This document shows positions 1 through 10,363 of a stretch of 64,000 nt of DNA, piece after piece; position 1 is the stretch's first letter, and every line of letters starts with the position of its first letter. The stretch covers positions 30,860,562 to 30,924,561 of the forward strand of contig OX328128.1 in the NCBI GenBank assembly GCA_946811695.1. The letters run 5' to 3'. This DNA is from Gonocerus acuteangulatus. Its lineage: Eukaryota > Arthropoda > Insecta > Hemiptera > Coreidae. The notes beneath the pieces were generated by a model. The model had not been told where the DNA came from and ran no database searches. It worked only from the letters and a program-made list of their open reading frames with translations. The translations under genes and the position numbers were made by a program.

Positions 1-380
1 TGAAGTTTTAAGCACTTATTTCTCCGATTAACATCGCTTAACCCAAACTTTCTTTAGAACCTTTTTTGTAGAGCATTTAGTAAGCTTTCGAATGGTAACC
101 TTCCGCTTCCCAAGATTTTCGACCGTTTTCGAGGTATTAACGAAAGTATACAAAGTTACCAAAGCATTTAATGTCTGTTAATAAAATATTTTATTCTAAC
201 CCTTCCTTAACTCCAAACGTAACCAAAATTTCAACATATTAGTTTTGATGAAATTCCAACATGCAGAAAATATTTCAACTGAATCCCATAATTCATAATA
301 ATAAATTAGACGAAAGATTTTTGTACCAAATTTCATCAAAATCGGACCATTTTTGACCTGTCAGGGCCGCGAACAGACAA

Positions 381-417
<37 letters not shown>

Positions 418-557
418 AATTTGAACCACCATAATTTTCGGTCTCTAGGGGGTTCTGAAACGCAAAACATTCTAGTCGGCACTTCCGGATTACGTCATGA
501 GGTCAACCTTATAAGCGGGGTTCCTCCCTATGGAGGGAGGGAGGAACCGCGCTTAAA
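1..557 (+). mobile_element. Family X copy, 3' portion (cut by window start)
   Basis: The copy opens inside the degenerate tandem unit (TTTAAGCACTTATTTCTCCG), passes the sentence-like block ending in a 'gaacagacaaata' motif, then a (TA)n tract, then the 3' module (tttgaaccacc ... agtcggcacttccgg ... hairpin ... GGAACCGCGCTTAAA). It is more diverged than later copies (CGCTTAAA instead of CGCTAAAA, 'cataattttcgg' instead of 'cgttattttcgg'). No protein is encoded; open frames through the TA tract only give Tyr-Ile dipeptides. Confidence 0.8.
384..415. repeat. (TA)n microsatellite in family X
   Basis: Pure TA tract between the two conserved flanks of family X ('gaacagacaaata' on the left, 'tacaaatttgaacc' on the right). 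Confidence 0.95.
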
Positions 558-558
558 G

Positions 559-600
559 GTCCGACTCGCAGGGGCTGCGTCAAGCTTGCGTGTTTCCAGA
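559..600 (+). repeat. Degenerate family X 5' terminus abutting a 3' terminus
   Basis: GTCCGACTCGCAGG followed by 'ggctgcgtcaagc' matches the 5' terminal motif of family X and starts 1-2 bases after the preceding 3' end. Only about 30 bases are recognisable; the AGCGCGG box that normally follows is lost. Confidence 0.6.
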
Positions 601-1404
601 ACGTCTTTACATCTCATATCATTTGGAAAGCTTGGAATATAAACAGTCAATATTTGGTTTGATATTTTTTTGAAACACCTAATCCAATTACATCTTGAAA
701 AAAGGTTATTCATCTTATTTTTATCTTTATTTATAAGTATCTATATTTAGAATTTACAAGAATGTAAAAATATATTACTAGAAAATTTTTGAATATAGTT
801 GTGTTTTGAAGCTCGAGAGGAAGGAAGCTGCACAGTTGCAGTACCCTCAAAGCAATGTGGCTATAATCTGGATGAACTACTCCTGCAGCTGGTCTGTAGG
901 CCAGTTACGCTTCAGACGGCGAACGGGGTTATTTGGGATTAGATGTGATGATTGGGAGTTAATTAAAGAATTAGGATGGCCGTGTAATATGGAATGAAAT
1001 TTTAGATAGAGTGCTAAGCATCAAGGAGTCAAATTGGAGGCAAAGAATGGAGCGTCGGTCATTTTACGGAGGATTTGAATTTCTTCGGAGTTTTTGAATG
1101 TATGCATATTTTTGAATAACTAAACCATCAAAAGGAGAAAGAAGAGACCTACCACTTGTGACAATCCCACGCATTAGCTTTCCAACATGAGAAGTGGTCG
1201 CGTCTTCAATGGTTCAGGAAGTCTGGGCCGCTTTGATAGGAAAATACAAGAGATTCGAATAGTGATTTGCGGGCTTTGTGGGTCCCCAAAGTTGTGGATA
1301 ACTAACACTAAACAGCTTGGTTAAATAACTAAAAATGCATTTTTGTTGATGTTTGTGCTCCACTTTACCATATCGGCCCCCTGCCGTCAACCACCACTGA
1401 CAGG
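601..1404. other. Unassigned AT-rich sequence
   Basis: No recognisable element or exon was seen. Open frames here are short and lack family signatures. The part from 806 to 1130 is less AT-biased and may be old LINE or single-copy DNA. Confidence 0.4.
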
Positions 1405-1612
1405 ACAACCTCTATTGCAAATTGTTGACTGTTGACTGGCCACGACTATCTCAAGGAACACCTATACCGCTTTGGCAAAAGACGAGACTTGCCCGCTCTG
1501 TCACGATGGCATCACGAATGGTGACCACATCACCGTCTATCCCGAATTTGATCCCCAGCCTTTGACACCTGGTCGTTATTGGGAGGCCAAGAGCGGGCAT
1601 TGGCTAATAAAA
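1405..1612 (+). pseudogene. LINE (R1/Jockey-like) C-terminal zinc motif fragment
   Basis: Conceptual + translation gives 'GHDYLKEHLYRFGK' and, after a frame change, 'DETCPLCHDGITNGDHI'. This resembles the C-terminal part of R1/Jockey/LOA-type LINE ORF2 proteins, which carry a Cys-x2-Cys...His motif after the reverse transcriptase. At least one frameshift separates the two parts, and no reverse transcriptase domain is present nearby, so this is a short dead fragment. Another non-LTR clade with the same motif is possible. Confidence 0.55.
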
Positions 1613-2089
1613 TAAACAATACATTTTTAACCTGAATTAAAATTTACGTATAATAGGACTTCTTTGTGAATTACATAGTGTGCCTATATCAACAAGATGG
1701 TGGTCGAGTATTGACTCGCAGGCTTGAAGGGAAGGAGTGGGGAGGCTTGTGGTTGTCCTTCTCGATTGTAATTATCGATATCTAATAAATCAAGAGCTCC
1801 TACTAGGGCCTGTATTAATTAGGGAAGGGAATTTAATATGCCTCCGCAAGGCTGGTGGCAACACTGCCTCATTTTAAAGCAGGGATGCCAACTATAGTAC
1901 AACCTTTTATGAGAACGCTTCAACCGTTTATGGCAATGATGCCAAAATTTACCGGCCGCAGATAACTCCTTCACACATTATTTATTAAAAGTGCTTTTTT
2001 TTCTCTTCAAGGTCCACTTCCCATAGGGAAGGGAAGGTGTTCATAATTTCTAATGCCAAACGATTGTAAGAATTGGGTTGTTTATAACA
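1613..2089. other. Unassigned sequence
   Basis: No gene was recognised. A phrase near 1850 ('ggtggcaacactgcc') resembles one near 14360, so an old unclassified repeat may lie here. Confidence 0.4.
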
Positions 2090-4392
2090 GGGTATGGATA
2101 AATGCTCAGGCAACTTAGTCTTAATATCTCGAAAAAGGTTGGGAATTTGGGAAACGGAAGAATACCATTAGAAAGCTTCCTAAATGCTCTACAAAAAAGA
2201 TTCTAATGAAAGTTTTGATTAGGCGATGTCAATCGGAGAAATGAGTGCTTAAAACGTTAAAGTAATTGATTTCGCTTATTCGAACTGTTCTTTTTGTCTT
2301 TGATTTTGATACGTAAAATTATGGGATTCAGTTGAAACATTTTCTGCATGTTTGAATTTCATCAACACTAATATGTTAAAATTTTGGTTACGTTTGGAGC
2401 TAAGGAAGGATTAGAATAAAATATTTTATTAACAGACATGAAATGTTTTGGGAACTTCGTATACATTCCCTAATATCTCGAAGACGGTTAGTAATATACG
2501 TAAACGGAGGGTTACCATGCGAAAGCTTACTAAATGTTCTACAAAAAAGATTCTGAAACAATTTTTGATTAGGCTATGTTAATCGGAGAAATAAGTTCTT
2601 AAACTTTGAAGTAATTGATTTCGTTTATTCGAACGGTTCTTTTTGTTCTTGTTATTCCTTGTTATTTTTTAATTGCTTAAAGTTGGATAATGTATTTGAC
2701 AATAAAACAGATTAATTAAAATAAGAAAAACAATTCATTGTTAAAAATATATCAGGCTGTACCGTATAAAATGTCAGTTTTGGATTTGTCGATTTCCTTC
2801 AAATGTCTTGAAACGGTCGAGGCTCCTACTCCGAGTTCTTTGGCATATTCCCTAATGTTTTTAATTGCTTATAGTAGTCAAATGTATTTGTCAATAAAAC
2901 AGGATGCGTATAATTAGAATCAATATTTTGTTTGTTAGAATTCGAAGATGCCGTATGAATATCTAGATTACAGTACTGGTGTTGATTTCGTTCTTTAGAA
3001 CTATTTATGGTATTCCCTATTTTCATCTGTTACCCATAGTTTTTTATTGTTAGTAGGTTTTTCTTATTGATTATAGAATATAAATCTATTTGGCTATAAA
3101 ACAGGATACGTAAAATTAGTGACAATATTTTGGAGATTTCTGAGCGAAATACTTTTAAGATTTTCTACCACCACGAACGGCTTTTTTCCTCTATTTTTAT
3201 CCACTAGATAGGCTTTATTTTGCATATTATTCTATATAAGTTTTATTCCGCAGGGGATTCTGATGAAATGTCGTGTTTTGGCTGAGGATTTTAAATACGA
3301 TGTATCTAAGATTGGATAACATTAGCGAGTCTACATAGTTAAGAACCGACGACGGAGGATTACTTCTTGCTATGATTTAGTCTACATATGTATATTAAGT
3401 CCTAAATCCAAAAAATAAACTTCACAACGGTTAGATACTATGAGCGAATATGGTGGTTCAATGCCCGTAGAAACGAGGGGCCGCAGGAAATTTACCTGCT
3501 AAGAGTTAATCCTCAAGAGCTGTAAATATACCCCAGGTATCTGCCGACACAAATACAAAGCCTAGGTGGAGAGCACCCCAAAAACTCAGATCCAAACATA
3601 AGGTTATATACTAAATATTCATAAAGACTACTTAGTTGTAAACCGATTCATCAATTAGCAATCAATAGTTTTCAACAAAGGTTATATACTAAATAAAGTT
3701 TTTTTTCTTGACTTGTTATTCGTCAAGACTTTTATTTGTCCTTGTGTATTTACTAGATAGGTTTTATTCGGCATATTATTCTATATAGGCTGTATTAGGC
3801 AGGGTATTCTAATTAATCTTGTGTACTTCTTCGTGATCCTTCTGTACATGGGCGTATATAAAAACAATTTCGGGGGGGGGGGGTGAGACCATTTCCAGGG
3901 TATGGAATACTAAATATTTAGTGCTTGGAATAGTTTTAGGCAACTAAAACGCTATTACACGTAAAATAAAATATGTTTTATGAACTAAGTGATCTTATTT
4001 AATTTATTTTTAAGGGTTTTACGAGAAGTTTTTATCATCAATTCAAAATTTCGGGAGGGGCTGCAGCCCCCTCAGGCCCCCCCCCCCCTCATATACGCCC
4101 ATGCTTCTGTATCCTCTAGAAAGGCTTTATTAAGCATATTTTGTATTGATTTATAGAGCTTTGCTTTAGAATGAGAGCCAGATTCTGTAATTTCCGCTTC
4201 TGTGTAAAAGTTAGCTACTGTCGGAGTCCCTGACGCCTTAATATCACTTTTATTCGAGATGTTCGAGAGGGTTTTGACAATTTTCACGAGATATATAAAA
4301 AAAATAAGTTTATTTCTTTTCTAAGCTTATCAAATGGCACTAGGGACATGAACGGAACCGCGCTAAGATGCTGCAGTTCCTGCGAGTCGAAC
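2090..4392 (-). mobile_element. Family X copy, reverse, degenerate, lacking its 3' module
   Basis: At least two full reversed ~380-bp units (2120-2760) and more diverged pieces to about 3180 run leftwards from a 5' terminus at 4350-4392 (GGAACCGCGCTAAGATG...GCGAGTCGAAC then T-tract). The (TA)n and hairpin module are absent on the left. The middle (about 3200-3840 and 4112-4340) is poorly conserved and could contain other insertions. A hAT-type MITE sits inside at 3847-4103. Confidence 0.65.
3847..4103. mobile_element. hAT-type MITE with perfect 8-bp TSD
   Basis: Terminal inverted repeats CATGGGCGTATATA and TATACGCCCATG bound 257 bp, and the flanks carry the identical octamer CTTCTGTA (3839-3846 and 4104-4111). 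An 8-bp duplication is diagnostic of hAT-superfamily transposition. The interior has a poly-G tract near the left end, a poly-C tract near the right end and no coding capacity. A related, interrupted copy lies at 18939-21459. Confidence 0.88.
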
Positions 4393-4420
4393 TTTTTTTC
4401 TTTGTTTCTTGTCATTTTAG

Positions 4421-4455
4421 CTGACGAAGGCTACCAAAGAGTAGCCGAAACGTCC
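4421..4455 (+). ncRNA. Hammerhead-like ribozyme motif (Penelope type)
   Basis: CTGACGA (4421-4427), an unpaired A, stem II GGCTAC/GTAGCC with loop CAAAGA, then GAAACGTC. This fits the hammerhead core CUGANGA-stem II-GAAA. The one extra base between A9 and stem II is also seen in the other copies here. Short stem-III-poor hammerheads of this kind are known from Penelope-like elements. It lies just downstream of a family X 5' terminus. Catalysis is not shown. Confidence 0.6.
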
Positions 4456-5433
4456 TGAATATAAATCGTATTGAGGTTTCTTTTTAGCCGAATCCCAACT
4501 ATTCCATGTTTGCTTTAAAGTTATTATAGCTGCCATAAGCATTAAGAGAAAATGTTAAGTTACATGTCCATGCAATTGGCCTGTTACCAATGAGTTTTTA
4601 ACAATAGCAAAACGTAAAAAAAAAAAAAAAAAAAAAAAATCATTACAAGGACAATCATGTTTTTCATCATTACTTTCATTTTTTTTCTCATTATGGATTA
4701 ATATTATTTTTGAATAAAAGATGACAGAATCCCTATTGTGCATTATCAGCCGATAAGAAGTTTAGTATCTGATATCAGTATTTGAGTGTTTTCAATTTCA
4801 TAACGACGAGTACTCTTCTAAGTAATCATTGGTACATCACACAAGTTGTTTTTATCATTGACAGCCATTTACATTCTTTTAAAATCTTTTCCTTAGTGTT
4901 GATATATTACTTTTCTAAAACACTCAAAAACTTATTAAAAACGATTTCACGAAAACATGTAGCTTTTATGTGACACAATAACGTTTAAGATGTGTTGTGA
5001 AATTGATATTTCATCCTTCAAAGTATTTCATATTATTAGAAGAAGAATGAACATCTACTTGAGAAATATCTAAAGGAAGACCAATAGACACAGGATGCAA
5101 AACACGACTACCAAGACATAACTACAGATTCTACCAGTAGAATCATTCTGTAAGAGAATGTATTAAACTTTTCTCCGCTGCATTCAAGACTGCTGGCTTG
5201 ATTGTGCGGGCCACGCGGAAATCATTTGGGTAGTGGTGCACGCCTCATGCAGACCTAATTTTGTATTTCTCTCCAGCCCTTTACTAATTAGTGAACTTAC
5301 ATTAGTCCTAATATAGGAGACAACAGCAAGTTATACATAAAGTACTATCTAGTAGTGAACTAGGAGAACTACTAGAACAAGAAGAAGAACTCCCTCAGTA
5401 GCGCGAGAATTCAGTTTTAAGAGAAAGAATAGC
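4456..5433. other. Unassigned AT-rich sequence
   Basis: Contains a poly-A run at 4616-4639 and nothing else recognised. No exon-like frame is seen. Confidence 0.4.
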
Positions 5434-5700
5434 GTCTTTGTCAGCCCTCACTAGCACCGGAGCAGCCTTTGGAAACCGTCTTTGGCAGCCCTCACTAGTA
5501 CCGGAGCAGCCTGTGGAAACCGTCTTTGGCAGGCCTCACTAGTACCGGAGCAGCCTGTGGAAACCGTCTTTGTCAGCCCTCACTAGTACCGGAGCAGCTT
5601 GTGGAAACCGTCTTTGTCAGCCCTCACTAGTACCGGAGCAGCCTGTGGAAACCGTCCTGGGAAGAACCTGTTTGTCAGCCCTCACCAGTGCTGGAGCAGC
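5434..5700. repeat. 44-bp minisatellite, about six units
   Basis: The unit begins GTCTTTGGCAGCCCTCACTA and ends CTGTGGAAACC, 44 bp. Five units are near identical from 5434 to about 5655. The last is interrupted by 'ctgggaagaacct' and diverges at 5665-5700. The array is markedly GC-richer than its surroundings and is read through by open frames because 44 is not a multiple of 3 and stops are rare. Confidence 0.9.
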
Positions 5701-6105
5701 GGCGATAGGGTTAAGATGGGTTGACTACCTTCTAGAGGGGAGTCAACAAGACTGAATGGAATACACCATGATGATACCAAATTGGTATCATCCCCTTGGA
5801 AGGGGACCAAGAAGAATCTACTTCTAGGAATACCTGGTAGGAAGCTATCTGAGAGGTTTCAGGAAGTGAACAACTCTGACTTGTTCGTTCATGCACGTGG
5901 AGGTGGAACCTGGAAATGTGATGGAGGCTAGGCGTTTCAGTAGGTTGCCCAATGCCTCCCAAAGTCTTCTATGAAGACTAAATCTACAGGAAAGATCGAA
6001 AAAAGAATGAAACTTACCCTTAAGAAATAGGTGTTTTGAAACCTGGAGGAACGGTTGGATCGAAGCCACTCTAAGCTACAAATAGTCTTACATTTTTATA
6101 TTGAG
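5701..6105. other. Unassigned sequence downstream of the minisatellite
   Basis: Comparatively high in sequence complexity. A palindrome 'accaaattggt' is present at 5777. No family was recognised. Confidence 0.35.
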
Positions 6106-6560
6106 GGATTCACATCAACAGAATACAGGCATTCCAGTCAAAAGTCCTCCGTAAAATTGTAAATGCCCCTTTCTACGTATCCAACAAAACCCTACACAAC
6201 GACCTTAACATTCTATTTGTCTTTGATCTTGCTAAAACGCGATTCCAAATTTTCCACTCCAAATTGTCCTACCATCCTTATCTTCCCAATCCCATCCAGA
6301 CAATCCTCCCAGGCGGCTTATAAGACAGTGGCCCCGAGATAAACTCACATAGCCGATCCTATTTTGATCATTAAAACGTTTGTTTACCCGCCTCAGGAAG
6401 TACCAAAGATGGTTGGCTTCTTCCAAATTCTTCATTATTTTTATTTTGTTTTAATTTTACCGTTTTAATCAACTTGTGTATATTATCTGTGTCAACAAAC
6501 TTGACGATTGTACTATTGATGTATGTACAGATTTCAAATAAACAAATAAAAAAAAAAAAA
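6106..6560 (+). pseudogene. Jockey-like LINE 3' end with poly-A tail
   Basis: The + translation from about 6112 reads 'RIQAFQSKVLRKIVNAPFYV', then SNKTLHNDLNI. This is the conserved C-terminal phrase of Jockey-clade ORF2 proteins, after the reverse transcriptase. It continues in frame to a stop near 6320. About 230 bp of 3' UTR follow, ending with 'aaataaacaaataaa' and an A13 run at 6547-6559, as expected of target-primed retrotransposition. It is 5'-truncated: no reverse transcriptase lies upstream. The same region, more decayed, appears at 40550-40840. Confidence 0.75.
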
Positions 6561-7336
6561 TATGGAGGGATTCAATAAAATAATGATCATTTTCCAATAT
6601 TGAGTACCTCTCTTGAGCCAGATGGGATCATACTCAATAGTTAAAATGATTTTAATGCCTATAAAGATAGGGGACATTGTAAGAAGATTTGGTGCAATTA
6701 AGACTCAATGTATTTATTACAATTAATCAATTTAATAATGTTTTCCTTAAACTGGTTGTTTGCTGAAAAAAAAAATACAAGGGACAAACCAGAGTCACGG
6801 TCTTCATCCTCTCCTAGAACATTGTATGTTGAAAATAGTCACCAATTTCCAGGAAGTACAAATTTCCTTTTGATAATAGTCCTCTCAAAGATTCCTAAAA
6901 ATGGAGATACCCTTATATTCCGGGGTGTCAACGTTTATCGAAAATGAAAGGGCTTAATTTTGCCATCTTCTAAACATTTAGGAACGAGACATAGGAACAT
7001 AAAAAGAGAATCTGTCATTTAGGAAAAATTACTAATAACATTTTGCCTTTTGAACGCATATATGACACAACGATTTTTTTTTTGTTGAGGTATTGACAAG
7101 TATTAACCATCTATTGCACTTACTGTAAAGCAATTATTTCTTGAATACTCCTTGCCTGGGGTCTTTGGTTCCATTCCCAGATGGAATGGTCACATTTATT
7201 TCGAAAAACGATATGGCATCAACCCTATTTTTGCTTGAGAACAGCGTTAACCTGTGGACTACCCGTCCCCGAAAAATCCATTCGCATAGAAGCAACATCA
7301 GAAGTAAAATAAAATAAAAAACTACAAATTACTTAC
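6561..7336. other. Probable intron or intergenic sequence
   Basis: No repeat was recognised. If the signal-peptide exon at 7337-7390 is real, this stretch is its first intron on the - strand, but I could not find a convincing second exon. Confidence 0.35.
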
Positions 7337-7390
7337 ATGAGAGGAAACAGCAAGAGCAAGGAGAACCAGTAGATAAGGTACGGACGACAT
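7337..7390 (-). CDS. Candidate first coding exon: signal peptide of a secreted protein
   Basis: On the - strand an ATG at 7390-7388 opens MSSVPYLLVLLALAVSSH, 18 residues with a short polar start, a Leu/Ala/Val hydrophobic core and a small-residue end (AVSS), a textbook secretion signal. The frame runs directly into GTAAGT (7336-7331), a perfect splice donor, giving a phase-0 exon; within the intron the next in-frame stop follows soon after. The upstream region (7391-7450) is relatively GC-rich and repeat-free, as expected for a 5' UTR. The exon is too short for ordinary ORF calling. What is secreted cannot be told from this window. The Ly6 exon at 51049 lies on the other strand and is not its partner. 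The combination could be chance in 64 kb, but signal plus consensus donor is uncommon. Confidence 0.5.
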
Positions 7391-7893
7391 TACGACAAGA
7401 TGTGCGATTCGCTCGGTCGTCTAACGCACTCAAGCCTTTAAGATAAGCTATGATCGATAAAGCTAAGAATCCTCTCTTGATTTATTTGTATTGGTATTTT
7501 ATACATAAATGTATTTATTTATGTTTTATTTATTGATGGGCTTTTCTGAGAGTCATGGATTAAAAAACTGCGAAGGGCTTTTGCTAGAATCGAATCAGTT
7601 CTCCAAACTCACACTTGACAATTATTGATTAAGGAGGTTTCAAGAGGAAATAATTGTTGGAATATATTCAATCATATAAAAAAAATAAAATAAAAACATT
7701 TTCCTAATTACGGCCTCATCAACGACCAATTTCAAATTCGAATTATACATGTCCATTTTTGAAATTTAAGTAGCTTAATAAAATACAAACACTTCTGCAG
7801 AATTTGAGAAAAAGTATTACCTTCATTAATTGAAATAGTGTCGTTCAAGAATAAGATTGGACTGCACATTTGTGCTCTCTTAAAAACTGTCAT
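7391..7893. other. Upstream region of the candidate exon, then AT-rich filler
   Basis: 7391-7460 would hold the 5' UTR and core promoter of the - strand candidate; no unambiguous TATA box was seen. No repeat was recognised in the rest. Confidence 0.3.
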
Positions 7894-8706
<813 letters not shown>

Positions 8707-10130
8707 GTCCGTCTCGCAGGACTACATCATCTTAGCGCGGTTCCGTTCATATCCCAAGTCTAATTTGGAAAGATTAAAATAGAAGCAGTTATTATTTTGG
8801 TTCCACCAGTCTTTTTTTTTACATTAATTATTATAATGGCGTGTCAACCCTTAAGGTCACTAACGCCATTCCTGCGAGTAGTAAAGTCATGAAAGGTCAT
8901 GATTTACAATCTTACCTGGAAGGGTCCGCTACACTAGAAACAGACCCGCTAGTGACAAGGTCTTGGAATCTTGGAAATCTATATTTCTAACAATAAATTG
9001 TTTTTGTTATTTTACTTAACCAGTTTTATTGTCAAATACATTATCCAACTATAAGCAATTAAAAAATAACAAGAAATAAAACAGATAAAAAGAACCATTG
9101 GAATAAACGAAATCAGAATCCGCTTCACAAGATTGTCAACGGTATTCGAGATACTAACGAAATTATACAAAGTTACCAAAACTTTTTTTGTCTGTTAATA
9201 AAATATTTTATTCTAACCCTTCCTTTACTCTAAACGTAACAAAAATTTCAACATATTAGTGTTGATGAAACTCCAACATGCAGAAACTGTATCCCATAAT
9301 TCTAAGTACCAAAATCAAAGACAAAGAACCCTCCCTAGGAAGGACGCTAGGCAGTTGAAAAGCTATATATCTTGGAAATCCATATCTCAAACATTAAATT
9401 GTTTTTCTTATTTTTCTTAACCTGTTTTACTTTCAAATACATTATCCGACAATAAGCAATTAAAAAATAACAAGGAATAAAAAACAGACAAAAAGAACAG
9501 TTCGAATAAGCGAAATCAATTACTTTAAAGTTTTAAGCTCTTATTTCTCCGATTGACATCGCCTAATCAAAACTTTCATTAGAACCTTTTTTTAGAGCAT
9601 TTAATAAGCTTTCTAATGGTATTCTTCCGTTTACCAAGATTCTCAACCTTTTTCGAGATATTAAGGAAAGTAAACAAAGTTACTAAAACTTTTTATGTCT
9701 GTTAATAAAATATTTTATTCTAACCCTTCCTTAACTCCAAACGTAACCAAAATTTCAACATATTAGTTTTGATGAAACTAGAACATGCAGAAAATGTTTC
9801 AACTGAATCCCATGATTCTAAGTACCCAAACCAAAAACGGTATTCAAAAAATAATTTTCCAATTTTCTCGAAAACAGTTAAAGCTATCGCCTTGAAAATG
9901 GTTTCATTCGTTTTCCTAGCCCAGGAATCATATACAACGAGTACTTAGAAGCTTATGAACTCAAAAACGTAAGCGTTAAGATTTTTTTGCGCGAATTTCG
10001 CCCCAAACGCCATCTTCCAGTAGGCGGATTTTGCTGGTTAACGAACTTGACCTTTCAAATTGGACGAAGGATTTTTGTACCGAATTTCATCAAAATCGGA
10101 CCATTCGTCTTCTATCTAGAGAGCGAACAG

Positions 10131-10227
<97 letters not shown>

Positions 10228-10363
10228 AATTTGAACCACCGTTATTTTCGGTCTCTAGGGGTTCTGAAACGCGAAATTTTCTAGTCGGCACTTCCGGATT
10301 GTTTCATTGTATCAACCCTATAAGCTGGGTTCCTCCCTATGGGGGAGGGAGGAACCGCGCTAA
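8707..10363 (+). mobile_element. Family X copy, forward, both termini present
   Basis: It begins GTCCGTCTCGCAGG after A6 and ends GGAACCGCGCT before AAAA. The interior holds a short unique segment (8755-8980, with 'ggttccaccagtc' and 'cttacctggaaggg'), three reversed-to-forward degenerate units, the 'gcgcgaatttcgcc' block, (TA)n and the 3' module. At about 1.66 kb it is a short form without the 600-bp inverted unit. 36791-38702 is the same short form. Confidence 0.85.
10137..10226. repeat. (TA)n microsatellite in family X
   Basis: Two TA runs split by 'aaataaatatatac', the same interruption as in the copy at 38460-38562, so the interruption predates their separation. Confidence 0.95.
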
